Positions 36,023 through 50,162 of a stretch of DNA of 64,000 nucleotides are shown piece by piece. The stretch covers positions 186,001 through 250,000 of the forward strand of contig JANUWI010000010.1 in NCBI GenBank assembly GCA_025504975.1, in the 5' to 3' direction. The notes under the pieces are model-generated. The model did no database searches. It worked only from the letters and a program-made list of their open reading frames with translations, and was not told the origin of the DNA. Origin of the DNA: Plenodomus lindquistii (lineage: Eukaryota > Ascomycota > Dothideomycetes > Pleosporales > Leptosphaeriaceae). A program made the position numbers and the translations under genes. The number at the start of each line of letters is the position of its first letter. Position 1 is the stretch's first letter.

Positions 36023-36235
36023 TATAAAGGCTTAAATATAGTAGTATAGATTAATAATTATATTCTACTTTAAAAGTAAAATATTATATAAAAAGCTAGT
36101 TTTTTATATATAAATATAGAAATATAGTATTTCTAGCTAACTAAAGTACACTAATCTATTAGAGCTTAGTGTAAGTAAAGTAGAGTAGCTACTAAACCTC
36201 TAATAAACTAAAAACTATAGGTTTAAACTATAATA
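36023..36235 (-). repeat. 3' LTR of a minus-strand gypsy element (same family as element 3)
   Basis: 213 bp that align in reverse complement to the 223-bp LTRs at 49,940-50,162 and 57,709-57,931, including the block ttctagctaactaaag and the end tttaaactataata. This identifies the adjoining element as an older, inverted member of the same family. Confidence 0.8.
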
Positions 36236-39200
36236 CTACTTTTTTCTATAAAAAAAAGTAAGTTTTAATACTTAGATAATAAGTATAGTAGCTACTATAC
36301 TTTATATAAGCTACGCGTAGTTTTATAATAATAAGTAAATAATACTTTATATTTTAAAATATTTTATATTTCTAGCTATTACTATATAATAATTCTATAT
36401 AATGTTTTTTTAAACTATTTTTATATATTTAGAATAATAGTATTATAGCTTCTAGTAAAGGCTTTTAAAAAGAAGAAAAAAAGGTTATAGGTTATAGAGA
36501 AGCTCTAAATATAGTAAGTTAATTATTTTAATAGTTAGTAAAGCTTAACTAGTAAATTATAATTATTATTATTACTAATAGGTGTATAGTACTATTCTAG
36601 CCCTTTAGTTTATTATAAATTTCTAAAGGTATAATTTATAACTTTTGTTATAGCTAGTATAATAGTACTTTTTATAGTTATTTAATAATACTTTTTATAA
36701 GTTTTACCTCTAAAGCTAAAAATAAAGGCTAGTTATACTTAAAGTAAATTATCTACTATATTAGATAGGTGTAAACTAGTTTTAACTTTATTATATAGTT
36801 TACTATATAATAATTTATAACTAGATTCTAAACTATAAATTATACTATTACTTTAAACTTAGTACTTTTTTATATTATAAATAACTTATATACTATAGGT
36901 CTAGTAGAGTACAACGCGTAGTATACTTTTATAAATTTAGCTAATTTTATTAAATTTATATAAAGTTTCTATAAAAATTATTTTTACTAAAAAAGTAGTC
37001 TATCTATTATATTTAGTACTATAAAAAACCTTTTTTATTACTTTATAAGTTCTTTTTATATTTATTAATTTAGTAATCTAAAATAGCTTTAATAGCGTAG
37101 TGTATATTATTTTTAACTTTAGAATTAAACTTTACTAGTACTTTTTTATTATACGTTTATTTAAATAATAGCTAGTTATTATATTAGTATAATAACTATA
37201 GATAAGATATATTATAAATTTAGTTTATTATAGATAGTAGGTCTAACTAGTAAACTATATTATTAATAATATAGGTAATAGTAAATAGGCTATAATTTTT
37301 ATAGTCTAGTAATAAATAAAGTTTATAAATATATAGATTATAGATATTAAATATAATTTAGTTATTTAATTTAAACTTTAGTAATAGTAGTCTAGTGTTA
37401 TAAGTATATTTAGCTTACTTTATTTAAATCTATTAAAAAAATAGTTTAATCTTTTATTAGAGTATAGTTAGTTTTTTAGTAAAAGCGTTAGTATTAAATT
37501 AATTATAATAGGTTAAAACGTTTACTATTAATACTAGTAGTAAAGGCTATAAACTATTATAAAATAAATAGCTTTTTATAGCTTTAAATAGTACAATACT
37601 AATACTAGAGCTAGTATTCAAATTTACTTTAAATTTAGCTATAGATAAAAACTAAAACAGTTATTCTAGTTATAGTTAATATACGCTTTAAAAAACACTT
37701 TAAAATAGATATTTATAATTTTAGTTTATTTATCTATTTTAGAATAATAGGCTATTAAAAACTTTAGGTAAATACCTAATTATTAGTATAACTATTACTA
37801 GAAGTATAATATAATCTAAAATTTATAGTTAAATATAATTTTTTTAAAATAATTTTTTTTTACTATATATACTCTATAAACGCTTAAAGTAAAGTATTTA
37901 TAGTAAAGTTAGCTATAGAAATAAACTTTTTTTTTAAATAGATAGTTTACTATAATAAAAATATTAGTAAACGTCTAGCTATTATATATAGATAGTAGTA
38001 AATAGATAATAAAGTTTATTAATATATAAAACTAGTACTACTATAGAATTAAAAAAGAGTATAGAAAGCTATACTTACTTTTTTAATATAGCTTACTTTT
38101 TTTATAAAAAAAATAGTTACGCACGTATTAAGCTATATAAAAGGTTATTTATACCTAGTAGTACTAGCGTAATACTTTAAAATATAATTTTTATTTACTA
38201 TTATAGCTTTTACACGTAGACTAGTATATAGATTTAAAAATTTATATTTATTATTATCTAGTAGGTATATAAAGCTTATTATTTATATATAATAAATAAT
38301 TATTAATAGTATAGTTACTAAACTTAATTTATAAACGTTCTAGTTTACTAATTAGCCTATAGAAAATCTATTAGGTACTATTCTATTTAGCTTTATTAAT
38401 ATATTATAGAACTAGGTTATTTTTATATTCTACTTTAATAGCTATAATAAAGTTAATTTAGATATTACAAATAATATTGATATCTATTATTTATAGAAAT
38501 TTTTTTAATATTTAATATATTATCTAGGCTAAGTGTATAGCATTATATTAGTAGAATTTTTTTTTTATTTACTAAGTAAATAGCGTAATAGGTGCTATTA
38601 AATAGAGTAAAGCATAGTAATATAATTTATAGCTTTAGATTAATATTACTTAACTTTAGTACTATTTATATTTAGTATTAGTAATATTTATTATTAATAG
38701 TTTTAGGAAGGTTTCTAAATTAGTAAGTAAAAGTATTAGATGTAGTTCTCTACTTACTAGATTAATAGAGAATCTAGAAATTAAACTCTAGAAAAAACTC
38801 TATCTATTAAACCTAATTCTAATTATGTCTTTTAGTTTATATAAACTATTAGAAAGCTTAGTAATTAAATAGAACTTTAATAAAATTATTAGTTTCTAAT
38901 AGTTTAAATCTTTATTCTTTAAAAACCTTTACTATAGTAAATAATTCTTTATTATATATTTTATGATTATATTCTACTAGTATTATTTTATATAATAGAA
39001 ATACTATAGAATATAGTATACTATTAGTATTCTTTTATAATATAATAGCTATAGTAATAAAGTTAAATTAATTAGTTTCTACCTAGATTTTCAAGTTTAA
39101 ATTAAAGTATATAAAAACTTCTATAGTATAAAACGTATTTTTAAGTTATTTAGAAACTTTAACTACTACCTATTGAAATTCTAAAAGAAATTAATAACGT

Positions 39201-39500
39201 TAGTTATTACTATCTCTATTTTTTCTAGTAAAGGTAGTAAAAGCTTTAGTAATATATAAAAAGCCTTTAATAAATCTTTTATAGAAGTTAGTAAAGTTAG
39301 AAAAAGCTTATATATATTTAATATTCTATAGAGTTTACTAGTCTAGAATAGTTTAAACTTTCTTTAGATCTATTTTAATACTATTAGTGATAAAAATAAA
39401 GCTAAAATATCTAATATACTTAGTTTTAAATTAGTATTTAGTAGAATCTAGAAATATACCTACTTTTTATAGTTTATAGAAAACGTTAAAAATATATTTT
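36023..39500 (-). mobile_element. Ty3/gypsy element 4, 3' half, minus strand, interrupted at 39,501
   Basis: From the 3' LTR upward on the minus strand: integrase region (36.3-38.6 kb, poorly readable), RNase H at about 38,700-39,090 ('EYNHKIYNKELFTIVKVFKE', then FKLLETNNF), and the RT-RNase H connection at about 39,290-39,450 ('FITNSIKIDLKKV', 'NFTNFYKRFIKGF'). These are closely similar to the same regions of element 3 at 54.4-55.2 kb, and the RNase H to LTR distance (about 2.5 kb) is the same. The reading stops at 39,500, inside RT, where the LTR of element 5 begins; the 5' half must lie beyond 64,000. Confidence 0.75.
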
Positions 39501-39728
39501 TATAATAGTTTAAAAATATAAAGTACTAAAAGACGTCTAAATTAGCTTAAAAGTATATAGAAGTACGCGTAGATTAAAAAGCTAAATCAATTATATTTTT
39601 ATAGGCCTAGTATAAAAAAATAAAAAAACTATACCTTTATAGTTTTATTTAAAAAATAAGCTATATAAAATAGAATTTAGTAGTAGTTCTAGGCTTTTAT
39701 AAAGTTTTTTTTCTCTACTATATTAGTG
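39501..39728 (-). repeat. 3' LTR of gypsy element 5 (right limit uncertain)
   Basis: At least 228 bp matching 63,774-64,000, starting tataatagtttaaaaatata. The right end cannot be set because the partner copy runs off the window. Confidence 0.65.
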
Positions 39729-42700
39729 CGTAGGTAATAGTAAAATAAAAATTTCTATAAAATCTAAACTAAATATAGTATAAAGATAGTTTAGGGAGAA
39801 ATTAGAATAGTTTTTTATTTTAAATAAGCTTATATAGAGAAGAATAGAGATAGTTTATAAAAAAACTTTTATAGCTAAAAGTTATTATTATAACAAAAGA
39901 TTTCTTTATTATATTACTATCTACTTTAAATTACATAGTTTTATATCTAAATATTCTTTATAAAACCTCTATATAAAGTCTATTTTACAATTATCAATTT
40001 ATTAAAATAAATATAACTTTCTATTTACTATTTATTAATAGTTATTATAATAACTACTAAATCTAGTAGGTACTCTAGTTAAATATAATAACTTTTTAAA
40101 TATTATAATTTTTTTTACTTTATATACTCTATACTTTTTTTATATATACTATATTACTATTTATTTTTACTTTTAATACTAACGCTAAATAGTTTTTATA
40201 GAAATATCTATTTCTATACCTTTAGGTATACACTTTTTAGCCTATTAGGTTCTTTATTTACGCTCTATCTAGCTCTAGTTCTATAGGAAACTTACTTTTA
40301 TATATTTTTTTAAATTATTAGGTTTAAAAAAGTATACTTATTATATATTTCTAGATAAAAAGTAAAAATTAGTTAGTAGCTATTTTTTTCTACTAGTTTA
40401 GAACTTTTTGTAACTTTTTCAAATATCTATATATCTAGAACTAGAATATAACTAAATTATAGTAGTATTTTATAATTTTTAAAGCTTTACTATATAGACT
40501 ATACTAGCTAATAAAAATAAAATAAAAAAGATTAAAGCTAAACTAGTAAATAAAAAATTATAGCTAGTTTAGCTATAAAAATATTAGTTTTTATAGTATA
40601 AATAGTAACTATATTAATTACTAGTTTTAGCGTAACTAATATAATACTAGTAAACTACTATATATAATAAAAAAAACTTTAAAGTCTATATAAAAAAGTT
40701 TTAGACTTAAATAAAAAAAGATAGCTTTTTTTAAAAAATATAGTAGCTTTAGCTACTACTACTTCTAAAAAAGTTGTAGGTTTTTCTAGTAGTAAAAAAA
40801 CATATAAAGCTATTTAAAAATTTAATAGAAAGTTTTTAAAGTGTAAAAGCGCTAAAAATTTTGAATTAAATATAATATATAGCAACTCTAATAGTAAAAT
40901 GAAAATTAAAATAATATAGTAGAAAATAAATAAATTATAAAACATTTATATTTATTTATACTAATTAGTTTACTAAAGTAAAAGTTTTATTAGTAAAAGC
41001 TATATACTAGTTTTATATATTAGCTATAATTTTTATATATTAATAATATACTAAATATTAAATTTATAAAATATAATTATTTACTAATTATAATATATTT
41101 TTTCCTTTTTTTTTCTATACCTAAAACTATCTATATAGTATCTAAAAAGGTTTTAAATAATTAGAATATTTCTAGTAGAAGTTTTATAGTTTTTTAAAAA
41201 AGTTTATAAAATTAGAAGCTAGATACTAGATTAAATCTAGATTATATTATATTTAGCTAGCTTTATATTTAAATTTATTCTAAATAAGTTTACTAGTAAA
41301 AGATTTTTAAATGTTTTATTTTTTTATACTTTATATAAAAGTAGCTAGCAGCTTTAGAGTCTTTTATTTTAAAAAAAAGTTATTGAAATTTTTATAACAA
41401 ATATTAAATATAAACACGTTATATATTTTAAAATTTAAAAAAAGGTTAAATTTATAGAAATATCTAATTTATTCTAGAACTTTAAAAAAACTTTTTAATA
41501 GTTTAAATAGCTTTTAGTTTAGTTTTAAATTACTTAATTAGTAGTAAAAAAATAAACTTTATTTTTTATTTTCTAGTTAATAAAATATTAGTAGGCGTTA
41601 ATAGTAGAATATATTTAGTTTTAGACTTTTTTTATTTTTTTTTAGCTAGTTTTTAATTATTATATATCTAAATAGCTAGATTATAAACTTTTTAGTAGTT
41701 AAACTTTTTAATAGAACTTACTACTTTTAAATAGTACTAGTTCTAGCTCTATCTAGATTTAAAACTAAATAAAAGTAAGTATAGAGCTATATCTATTAAT
41801 ATATATAGAACTATTATCTAGGTTTAATCTATTAAAAAAAAGTTTACTTTAATTATTCTAATAGTATATTATAAATAGCTATAGTTATTAATTAATATAT
41901 TTATTTATAATTTTAGTTTAGCTATTAGTTTATTTATAATAAATAGTAGCGAGTGATATTTTAATATTTATAACCTAGTAGAATTTAAACTAGAATTAGA
42001 AAATAAACTAGGCTTTATAATCTAGAATAATACTTTTAAAAGTATATCTAAATTAATATACCTGTTATATAAATAGTTAAATAAAGCTTTAAATATTTAA
42101 TATTCTATAATAAAGTATTAGAATTATTTATTTTAAAAGTTAATTAATAATTACTAGAATCTAATTATAGCTGTATTAGTTTTAAGAAAAAAATTTAAAA
42201 TTTATTATAAAATATTATATAGATTTCTCTAGAATTAGTAAAAAGTAAAAAGACTTTTAAATTTAAATTTATTTTAGATAAAACTTTTAGTAGGTAATAT
42301 AGTTACATATATATTATTTATAAATAACTAGTAAGTTTTTATAGTACTAGAGTAGACTATAAATATTTTATTATATACTTTTTTAATAAGTTATATATAA
42401 AATAGAGAATCTATAAAAATATAAAAGTAGTTACTATAAAAAAAAAGTCTATTAACTATCTAATACTAGAAAAGTAGTAAAAAATGTTCTTTTTTAAAAA
42501 ACTATTAGTTCTCTTTTAATAGAGCTTTTATTAGTTCTAAAAAATCTAGTAATATTATTAAAATTAGTTAAAAAAAAGGTATAGTTATTTATAAAAAAGA
42601 CGTTAAATATTATTTTACTAGTTTAGAGTTAATATAGTTATATAGCCTAGTAGAGTTAAAAAATACTAATAAAGAATTATTTTACTAAGCTATTTAAAAT

Positions 42701-45422
42701 TTTTTATATTTTATTTTTAGTAACTAAAAATATCTATACGTTTATTAGTTGTATTTAAAATATATTTAATTTAAAACTTAAAAAAAGTTATAAATTTAGT
42801 CTAGTTAGTTTATTATTGATTTAAAACTTTTATATTCATAAAATATTCTAAAAATTAATAGTTAGTATATATTTAGACTTAGTACTAAACTAGAATTAGG
42901 TTAGTTTTCTAATTTTTAAAAATAGTAATAATAGTAAATAGTTTTTTATTATATATTTTCTAATTAAACTTAACTCTAGTAAGTATTTTACTATAAAAAG
43001 CTATAGAGTAGTATCTATTATCTAGGTATTTTTAAAATATGATTTTAGCTACAATTTATTAAAAATACTAGTTTCTAGTTTTATATTATTATTAGAATTA
43101 AAATAATATAAAACTAGAATTACTAGAAGTAGAAACTTTAATTTTTTAAAACTATTTTAGTAATTTTTAGTTTATATAAATAGTATTAAAAAGTTTTATA
43201 AAGCTATTCTAGATTTAGCTATTTATAAAAATTTAAAAATAAATTATCTATAAAATTTTATAAATTTTAGAAAAGATTTAATATCTATTATAGTAGTAAG
43301 TTAGATATAATTATAGAGTACTTTTATTTTTTCTATATCTACTTTTATTTTTTTATTAGTTAGAATATATTTTTAGTATTTAGTCTAAATAATATAGAAT
43401 TTACTTTTTTTAATTACTATTTATAGTTTTACTTTTTATAGTTTTTTTTAGAATAAATTAACGTATTATTAGTAGCTCTAGATATTAGTAAAATATATAA
43501 AAATTTTATCTAAATAAATAATATAGAAATTATTTAAATAATCTATAAATATATAATTTATATAATTTTAATATATAGAAAAGCTGTTATAAAGGCTAAA
43601 AAAAAGTATTTTATATTTATATAATTTAAAGTAGGTATAGAAAGTAGAATATTTTTAAAACTCTTAATCTATATAAATTTTATTAAAAGCTATTTAAATA
43701 TTAAATTTAGTAAAAATCTTAGCTTTATTTAAATAGATTAGTAAGTTATCTATTTTTAGAATTAAATAAACGTTTTTTTAGGTAAGCTAGTTAAATTTAT
43801 AGTAGTTAATATAAATATAAAGTAACTTATTAGATTTATAAATAGAAAAAATAGAAAAAGTAGAAAAACTATAACTAGCCTCTATAAATTTTTTTTACAA
43901 ATTTTTTTAAATATACTTTTTAATAGCTTTTAAATCTTTAGTATTTAATTTATATAAAAGGCTAAAGTTATTTAATAAATATTTATTTAGAATATTGTTA
44001 TAGTTATATAGTTAGTATTTTAGTAGTTTTTTTATAGCTAATAAACTAAATATATTTTACTACTACTAGTAGTAAAATAAAAGTAAGTTCTAGATTAAAT
44101 AGTTATTTTTTTAAATATTTTTTTTTATTATAGTTTTAAAAAATCTAGTTAATATTATATAAACGAGTAGTAAAAAAAAATTTTTTTTTTCTATATTAAA
44201 ATAAAAAGTATTAGCAGAAATAATAGCTTTTTAAAAACTAGAAGAAGTTTTAAAAGGTTTTTAAAGTAGGTCTAGTTTTAATATCTCTAAAAAGATATTC
44301 TAGTATTATAAAACTTTTAAAATTCTATAAATATAATTAATTAAAAAGTATAAACTACTAGTTTTTTAATATAACTTTTTTTTTATAAAGCGTTTTATTT
44401 TTTAATATTAAAAGTAATATACTTTTTTAGTATTCTTTAATAAAATTATATAAAAATTCGAAAAGTAGAAATATAAATTTTAAAGTAAATAGTAAACTAC
44501 TATAACTAGAACCTATTTATATTTAGTAGGATTTTAAACTTTTTTAACTATTATATTTTAATAATTATATTTTAAACTTCTAGATCTAGTATAATAGATA
44601 AATAGTTTAGAATTTTTTATTTATCTATAATTATATAGAGATATATATATTCTATTACTAGTAAAAAAATTTAGTTTTTAAACTTTCTAATTATTACTAG
44701 ATAGAGTAGTTTTTAAACTTTAATCTAAAATTCAAAAAATTAAATAATAATAATATATAAATTTAAATAAAAATATTTTTAGGCGCTAGTATTAATAAAT
44801 AATACTAGTTTTATATCTATACCTAGGTTATATAGAATAGTAAACATAGAAAAATAAAAACTTTAAAATAGTTTTAAAAAATTAAAGTTTAATAAAATAT
44901 ATTTTTAATTTAATTTTAAATAGTATAATAATTTTAGAACTATTTATTTTTTATTTAATTTTTTTTAGATATAGTACTTTAGTAGTATTATAATATTATT
45001 TAAAATAATTTTTAATTATAATTTTTTTTATTTATAATAATAAATATTTATTAGCGTAGTATTCTAGTTTACTATAGTTATAGTAGTTATCTAGTACTTT
45101 TTTAAAACCTAAAGTAGCTATTATCTATTATAGAAATACTATAGTAAATTATAAAAAAGTTTAAAAAGCTATATATAGTATAGTATTTTTTAAAGTTTTT
45201 TTTTAAAAAGTATCTAAACTTAATTATACTATAATTTTAGCTTACAACTTATTAGTACTATTAAAAAAAAGGTTTTAATAATAATTTTTTTTAGATAGGT
45301 TTTCTTTTCTATATTTAAAATAGTAAAGTACTCTATTATATCTAAAAAAAAAATTATTCTAGGTATATTTAAAACTTTAACTAGAAATATATAGGCTAGA
45401 AGTTATTTTTATCTATATACAG

Positions 45423-45732
45423 TATTAGGCCCTTAGGTAGCTTTCCTACTATTTAAACTAGAATAGCCTATAAAAGGTTATTATAGGCTAGAGGGGGCTA
45501 TTATACTCTATACTAAAGTATAAAAGCCTTTAGCTCTCTACTTTAGGCTAGAGATTCTATAAATGTATAAAAAAGAGGTAAAAAGCAGAGTATAAAGCCT
45601 GCTAGAGGTAGAAAAATAAAAAAGTATTAATTTATCTATTTTTAATTTCTAAATAGTATTTTTATCTACCTATTTTATTAATCTATTTTATTCTCTATTC
45701 TCTATTACAGTAATATTCTACTAAGTATTATA
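45423..45732 (+). repeat. 5' LTR of gypsy element 2
   Basis: 310 bp, gap-free alignment with 60,507-60,816. Contains the shared blocks aaactagaatagcctataaa and tactttaggctagagattct. Begins tattagg (from TGTTAGG) and ends tattata (from TATTACA). Confidence 0.9.
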
Positions 45733-48700
45733 TTTAAATTATTAAAACTACAATACATTTATAAAGTATAGATTATTAAAATAAATTATTAATTTATAAT
45801 AGAAAATTTAAATAGTGCTACTTGTAATATAGGTATAACTCTATAGGTACCTATAAACCTAGCTCTAGTACTAGATCTAAATTCTACTAGTATATAGTCT
45901 ATATAGCCTATTAAATTTATAATATAAATTAATAAACTAACTATAAACTATAATAGTCTATAGTTATCTACTCTAAATAATAATATTTATAAAAAATTAT
46001 ATATAAAAGCACGCCTCTAGAAGGCACGTAAATAGTTCTATTAAAAATACTAATATTAAAAACTAGTAGATATTAATATACTCTAGGCCTGTTAGAAAGC
46101 TAGAGACTAGAAAAATATTATTTTTAAAAGTGCTAGTATTTAAAACGTTATAGTAGTTACCTTTAATCTATCTATTAGTCTACTTTATTTAGAACTTTTT
46201 TAAGTTTTTACAAAAAAAACAGGGTAGAGTATAATTATTAGAAAAAAAATTAGAGTTTTTTTTTAAAGCACCAATTTATTTTAAAACTTAGAAGTAAAAG
46301 ATTAATTTTAGGCTTATTTATATTTCTAAAGCACTAAAGTCCCTCTAGCAGGCCTATAATAACTAAAAATAGCTAGAAGTAGCCTATTTAGCTCTAATCT
46401 AGGCTAAATTTAAAATAGTTATACTAGATTTACTAGAGACACCCATTAAAAAGCGTTAACTAGCTTTTAAATCTCTAAAAAAAGCTAGTTTAAGCCTAAA
46501 TTAGACTTTTATAAACTTTCTAGACTTTTTATAGCTATACTAGAAAGAACTAGGCTATTTAAAGCTACTAAAAATCTAAATATTAGAGTTTATTATAGCT
46601 TTATATAATAATATCTATAAAAACTTTAGTTTACTTCTAGAAAATTATTAAAATACACTAGCTTTAGTAGAATAGTTAGTAATAGTGATATACTAGCGTA
46701 AAAAAGCATTTCCTAAAAATAAAGCTAGTAAAAGTAGTAAAAAAAAAAAATAAACCTAAAATTAAATAAAAAAAAACTTTAAAAAAATGTTTTAGAAAAG
46801 TAAAAAAAAAAGGTAAACTAGGCTATACTAGCTTAGAATAACTCTATAAAAATTAGTTTAGTAAAAAAATAGATAAAATCTATTATTATAGCTATAAAAA
46901 AATTAGTTATATTTAACCTAACTACCTAAAAAGTAATAGAGTTTAGAAAAACTTTAAAAAATCTAGCTTAAAAAAAAGTAAAAAGTAGAAAAACTAGATA
47001 TAATTTTTACTACTTATAGAGCTTTAATTACTATAATTAGTACTAAGTAGATTCTACCTAAAAATCTCTAGCTAGAACTATTCTAGCTATTTATAATTAA
47101 ATTTAGAATAGGTTTATTAGAGTTTAAAAAAGCTCTACTAAATAGTAGCTTATAGCTAAATTTAATATTATAAATATTAATAAAAAAGCTTAATTTTAAT
47201 ACTACTTTTATTTTTATTTTTTATTACTAAAAGTATAGATAGAGGCTAGCTAGAAGTATATAGTATAACCTTTTTTAAAGTTACTATTATTAATTATAGA
47301 GGTTATAAGTAAATCTAGAGGATTTTATTTATAGTATCTAACTTTTAAAAGTTCTCTATATACCTAGAGCTACTCTAGATAGATTTTTATTTTTAGAAAA
47401 TTAATTATACTATTTAGTAAATGCTTTTTAAAAGTAAAAAAGTAAAAAACTAGAGCCTTTTTAAAAAAGTTAGAGTAGAAAAAGCTAAATAGTTTAAACG
47501 TACTATAAAAAACTCTATAATAGACGTTTATACGCTTTATATTAGCTCTATAGCCTATAGTAACCTAGTATAAACTACTTTTATATAAATACTACTAGAA
47601 TATATAGATTTTACAGACATAGCGTTAGAAAAAAATTTATTAATTTTTTTTAACTATAGCCTAGCTAATTTTACTATTAAAATACTAGAAAAGTAGATAC
47701 TACTATATTAACTACTATATAACTTTTTAAAAATTAAATTTAAAATATTAAAAAAGTATATAAATAATTACTTATCTAGAGATTAGATATAGAGGTTAAA
47801 GTCTCTAGTAGAGGCATTTATTTTTTTTATAAAAAAAAAATAGTAGCTTAAAGCTATACGTTAACTACTAGAGTTTTAATAAAATTATAGTAAAAAATAG
47901 GCACCTACTACCTCTAATTATTTAATTTTTAAATAGACTAGATAAAGTAAAAATTTATATAAAGTTTAATATCTATAATACCTACTATAGAATTAGAATT
48001 AAAAAATAAATAAATAGAAAATAGCTTTTAGAATCTAATATAAACATTTTAAATATTTAGTAATACTTTTTAGGCTTACTAATACTCTAGTATAGTTCTA
48101 GGCCTATATTAACTAAGCTTTAGTTAGTCTAGTTAATATAATTTATATAGTATACTTTAATAATATTTTTATTTTTTTTAATAATAAAAATAAGTATAAA
48201 GCCTATATATAGAAAATACTTAGCTATTTATATAAAGCTAAACTATATATAAAGCTTTTAAAGTATAAATAGAAAATACAGCGTATAAAGTATCTAGAGT
48301 ATATTATTATACTAGAAAATATCTCTATTAATCTAGAATAGATTAAAATAGTCTAAAACTAGCTATAACCTACTATAGTACGTAATATCTAGATATTTAT
48401 TAGATTTATAAATTGCTACTAGAGATTTATTATAAATTTTTTAAAATTCGCGCTACTTTTAATAAAACTAACGTAGAAAGCGCTAGAAGCGGCCTAGAGT
48501 AGGCTATAAAAAAAAAAGCTAGCTGTTTAATTTTAGTACTAAAAGTAAAGTAGCTTTTTAAAAGATAAAAAATACTTTTCTAGAAGTATTTATATTAGTA
48601 TACTTTAAAAGTAATAGAAAAACACGTCTAGAAGTTAACACCTCTAAAGGCGTAATATATAGTATTCTAAACTAGTTAGTTCTAGAAAAAAGTAAAAAAA

Positions 48701-49939
48701 TCTAATAAAAACTAGTTAACTTTTATTTACGTAAACTAATTATAGCAGAATATAATTATAATATTTATAACTAAAAATTACTAGCTATAGTTTAGAGCCT
48801 AAAATATTAGTAATATTATTTTAAAACTATTCTATTTAAAATATTAATAGACTATAAAAATTTATAATAGTTTATAGAAATAAAAACTTTTAACTATAAA
48901 TAGGTTAGATTCTATCTAGTATTATTATAATATAATTTTACTTTTTTTTATTAGCTAGATAAAATAAATCTAGTAGATAGGCTTTTATAAAAGCTAGACT
49001 ATATAGCTAGAGCTAGCAAGCTAGAATAAAAGTATAATAAAGCTTTTATAACGCTACTATAGAACTTTTTATAAAAAAAGCTAGAAAATCTAATTTTAGT
49101 AAATATATTTTTACTAGATCTAGTAATTAACTCTAAAAAATAGACTAAACTTTCTAGAAATTTATAAAAGTTAAATTAACTAAAAAAAAATAAAATAAAG
49201 CTAATAAAAAGCGTAGCCTACTATTAGAAGCTAATAAAGTTTTAGGTTAAAAATTAAAAGCTAAACTAACCTAGAATAATCTAGTCTAGGTTAATTTAGG
49301 TTAAAAAAATTAAAAAAAACTTACTATAATTAAAAAAAAAAGTACTAGTAATAAAAAAATACTATAATAACCCTTTTACTAGTTACTTTAGCAAAAAAAA
49401 ATATTTAAAAAGCTCTAGCGCTAATTTATATAAAAAGAATAAATAAAAAAGTAGAAAACTACTATAAAAACTATTTAGTATATAAATAGTTAACAGCTAC
49501 TAGATATAAACTTTATAGACTATTTACTTTTTTTTTTATCTAACTAGCTATAGAAAAAAGTTATAATAAACTTTATTACTATATTACTTTTTTTAAAGTA
49601 TAGTAGTATTATATATAACGCTATATTTATAGTAGTATATAGACTAATAAAAATAGTACACTATATTCTAGCCTAGGTAGACTAGAATAGTACTAACTTT
49701 ATTTAAATATAGATTAGAAAGGTAGTAAAGCTTTATAGAGTCTCTAAAAAAATTATATTAGATAGAGAACTTTTTATAAACGCTAGATACTAGAAAATGT
49801 TCTAGTACTACTTAAATTTAAAAAAGGTATTTACTTTTACTTTCTACCTCTAGACTAATAGGTAGATAGAAAGGTAAAACTAAACTCTAGAATAGTACTT
49901 TTAATACTACTACTATTTAAAATAAAATAACTAGGCTTT

Positions 49940-50162
49940 TATTATAGTTTAAACTAATAACCTTTAATAAGCTCTAATTTATTAGAGGCTTAGCGTTTAC
50001 CCTACTTTACTCGCGCTAAGCCCTATTAGATTAGCGCACTTTAGTTAGCTAGAAACACTATATTTCTACCTTTACGTGTAGAAAACTAGCTCTCTACGTA
50101 ATATTTTACCTCTAGGCTAGAATATAATTTCTACTATAATACTCTATTTTTAAGCCTTTATA
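49940..50162 (+). repeat. 5' LTR of gypsy element 3
   Basis: 223 bp, gap-free match to 57,709-57,931, including gattagcgcactttagttag and ctttacgtgtagaaaactag. Begins tattatag and ends tttata. Confidence 0.93.

Noticed and set aside
39501..39728. Reading this repeat as reverse transcriptase of element 4
   Set aside because: Motif order could be forced only with frame shifts and lacks the PFGL block; its recurrence at 63,774-64,000 in the same orientation fits an LTR pair better.
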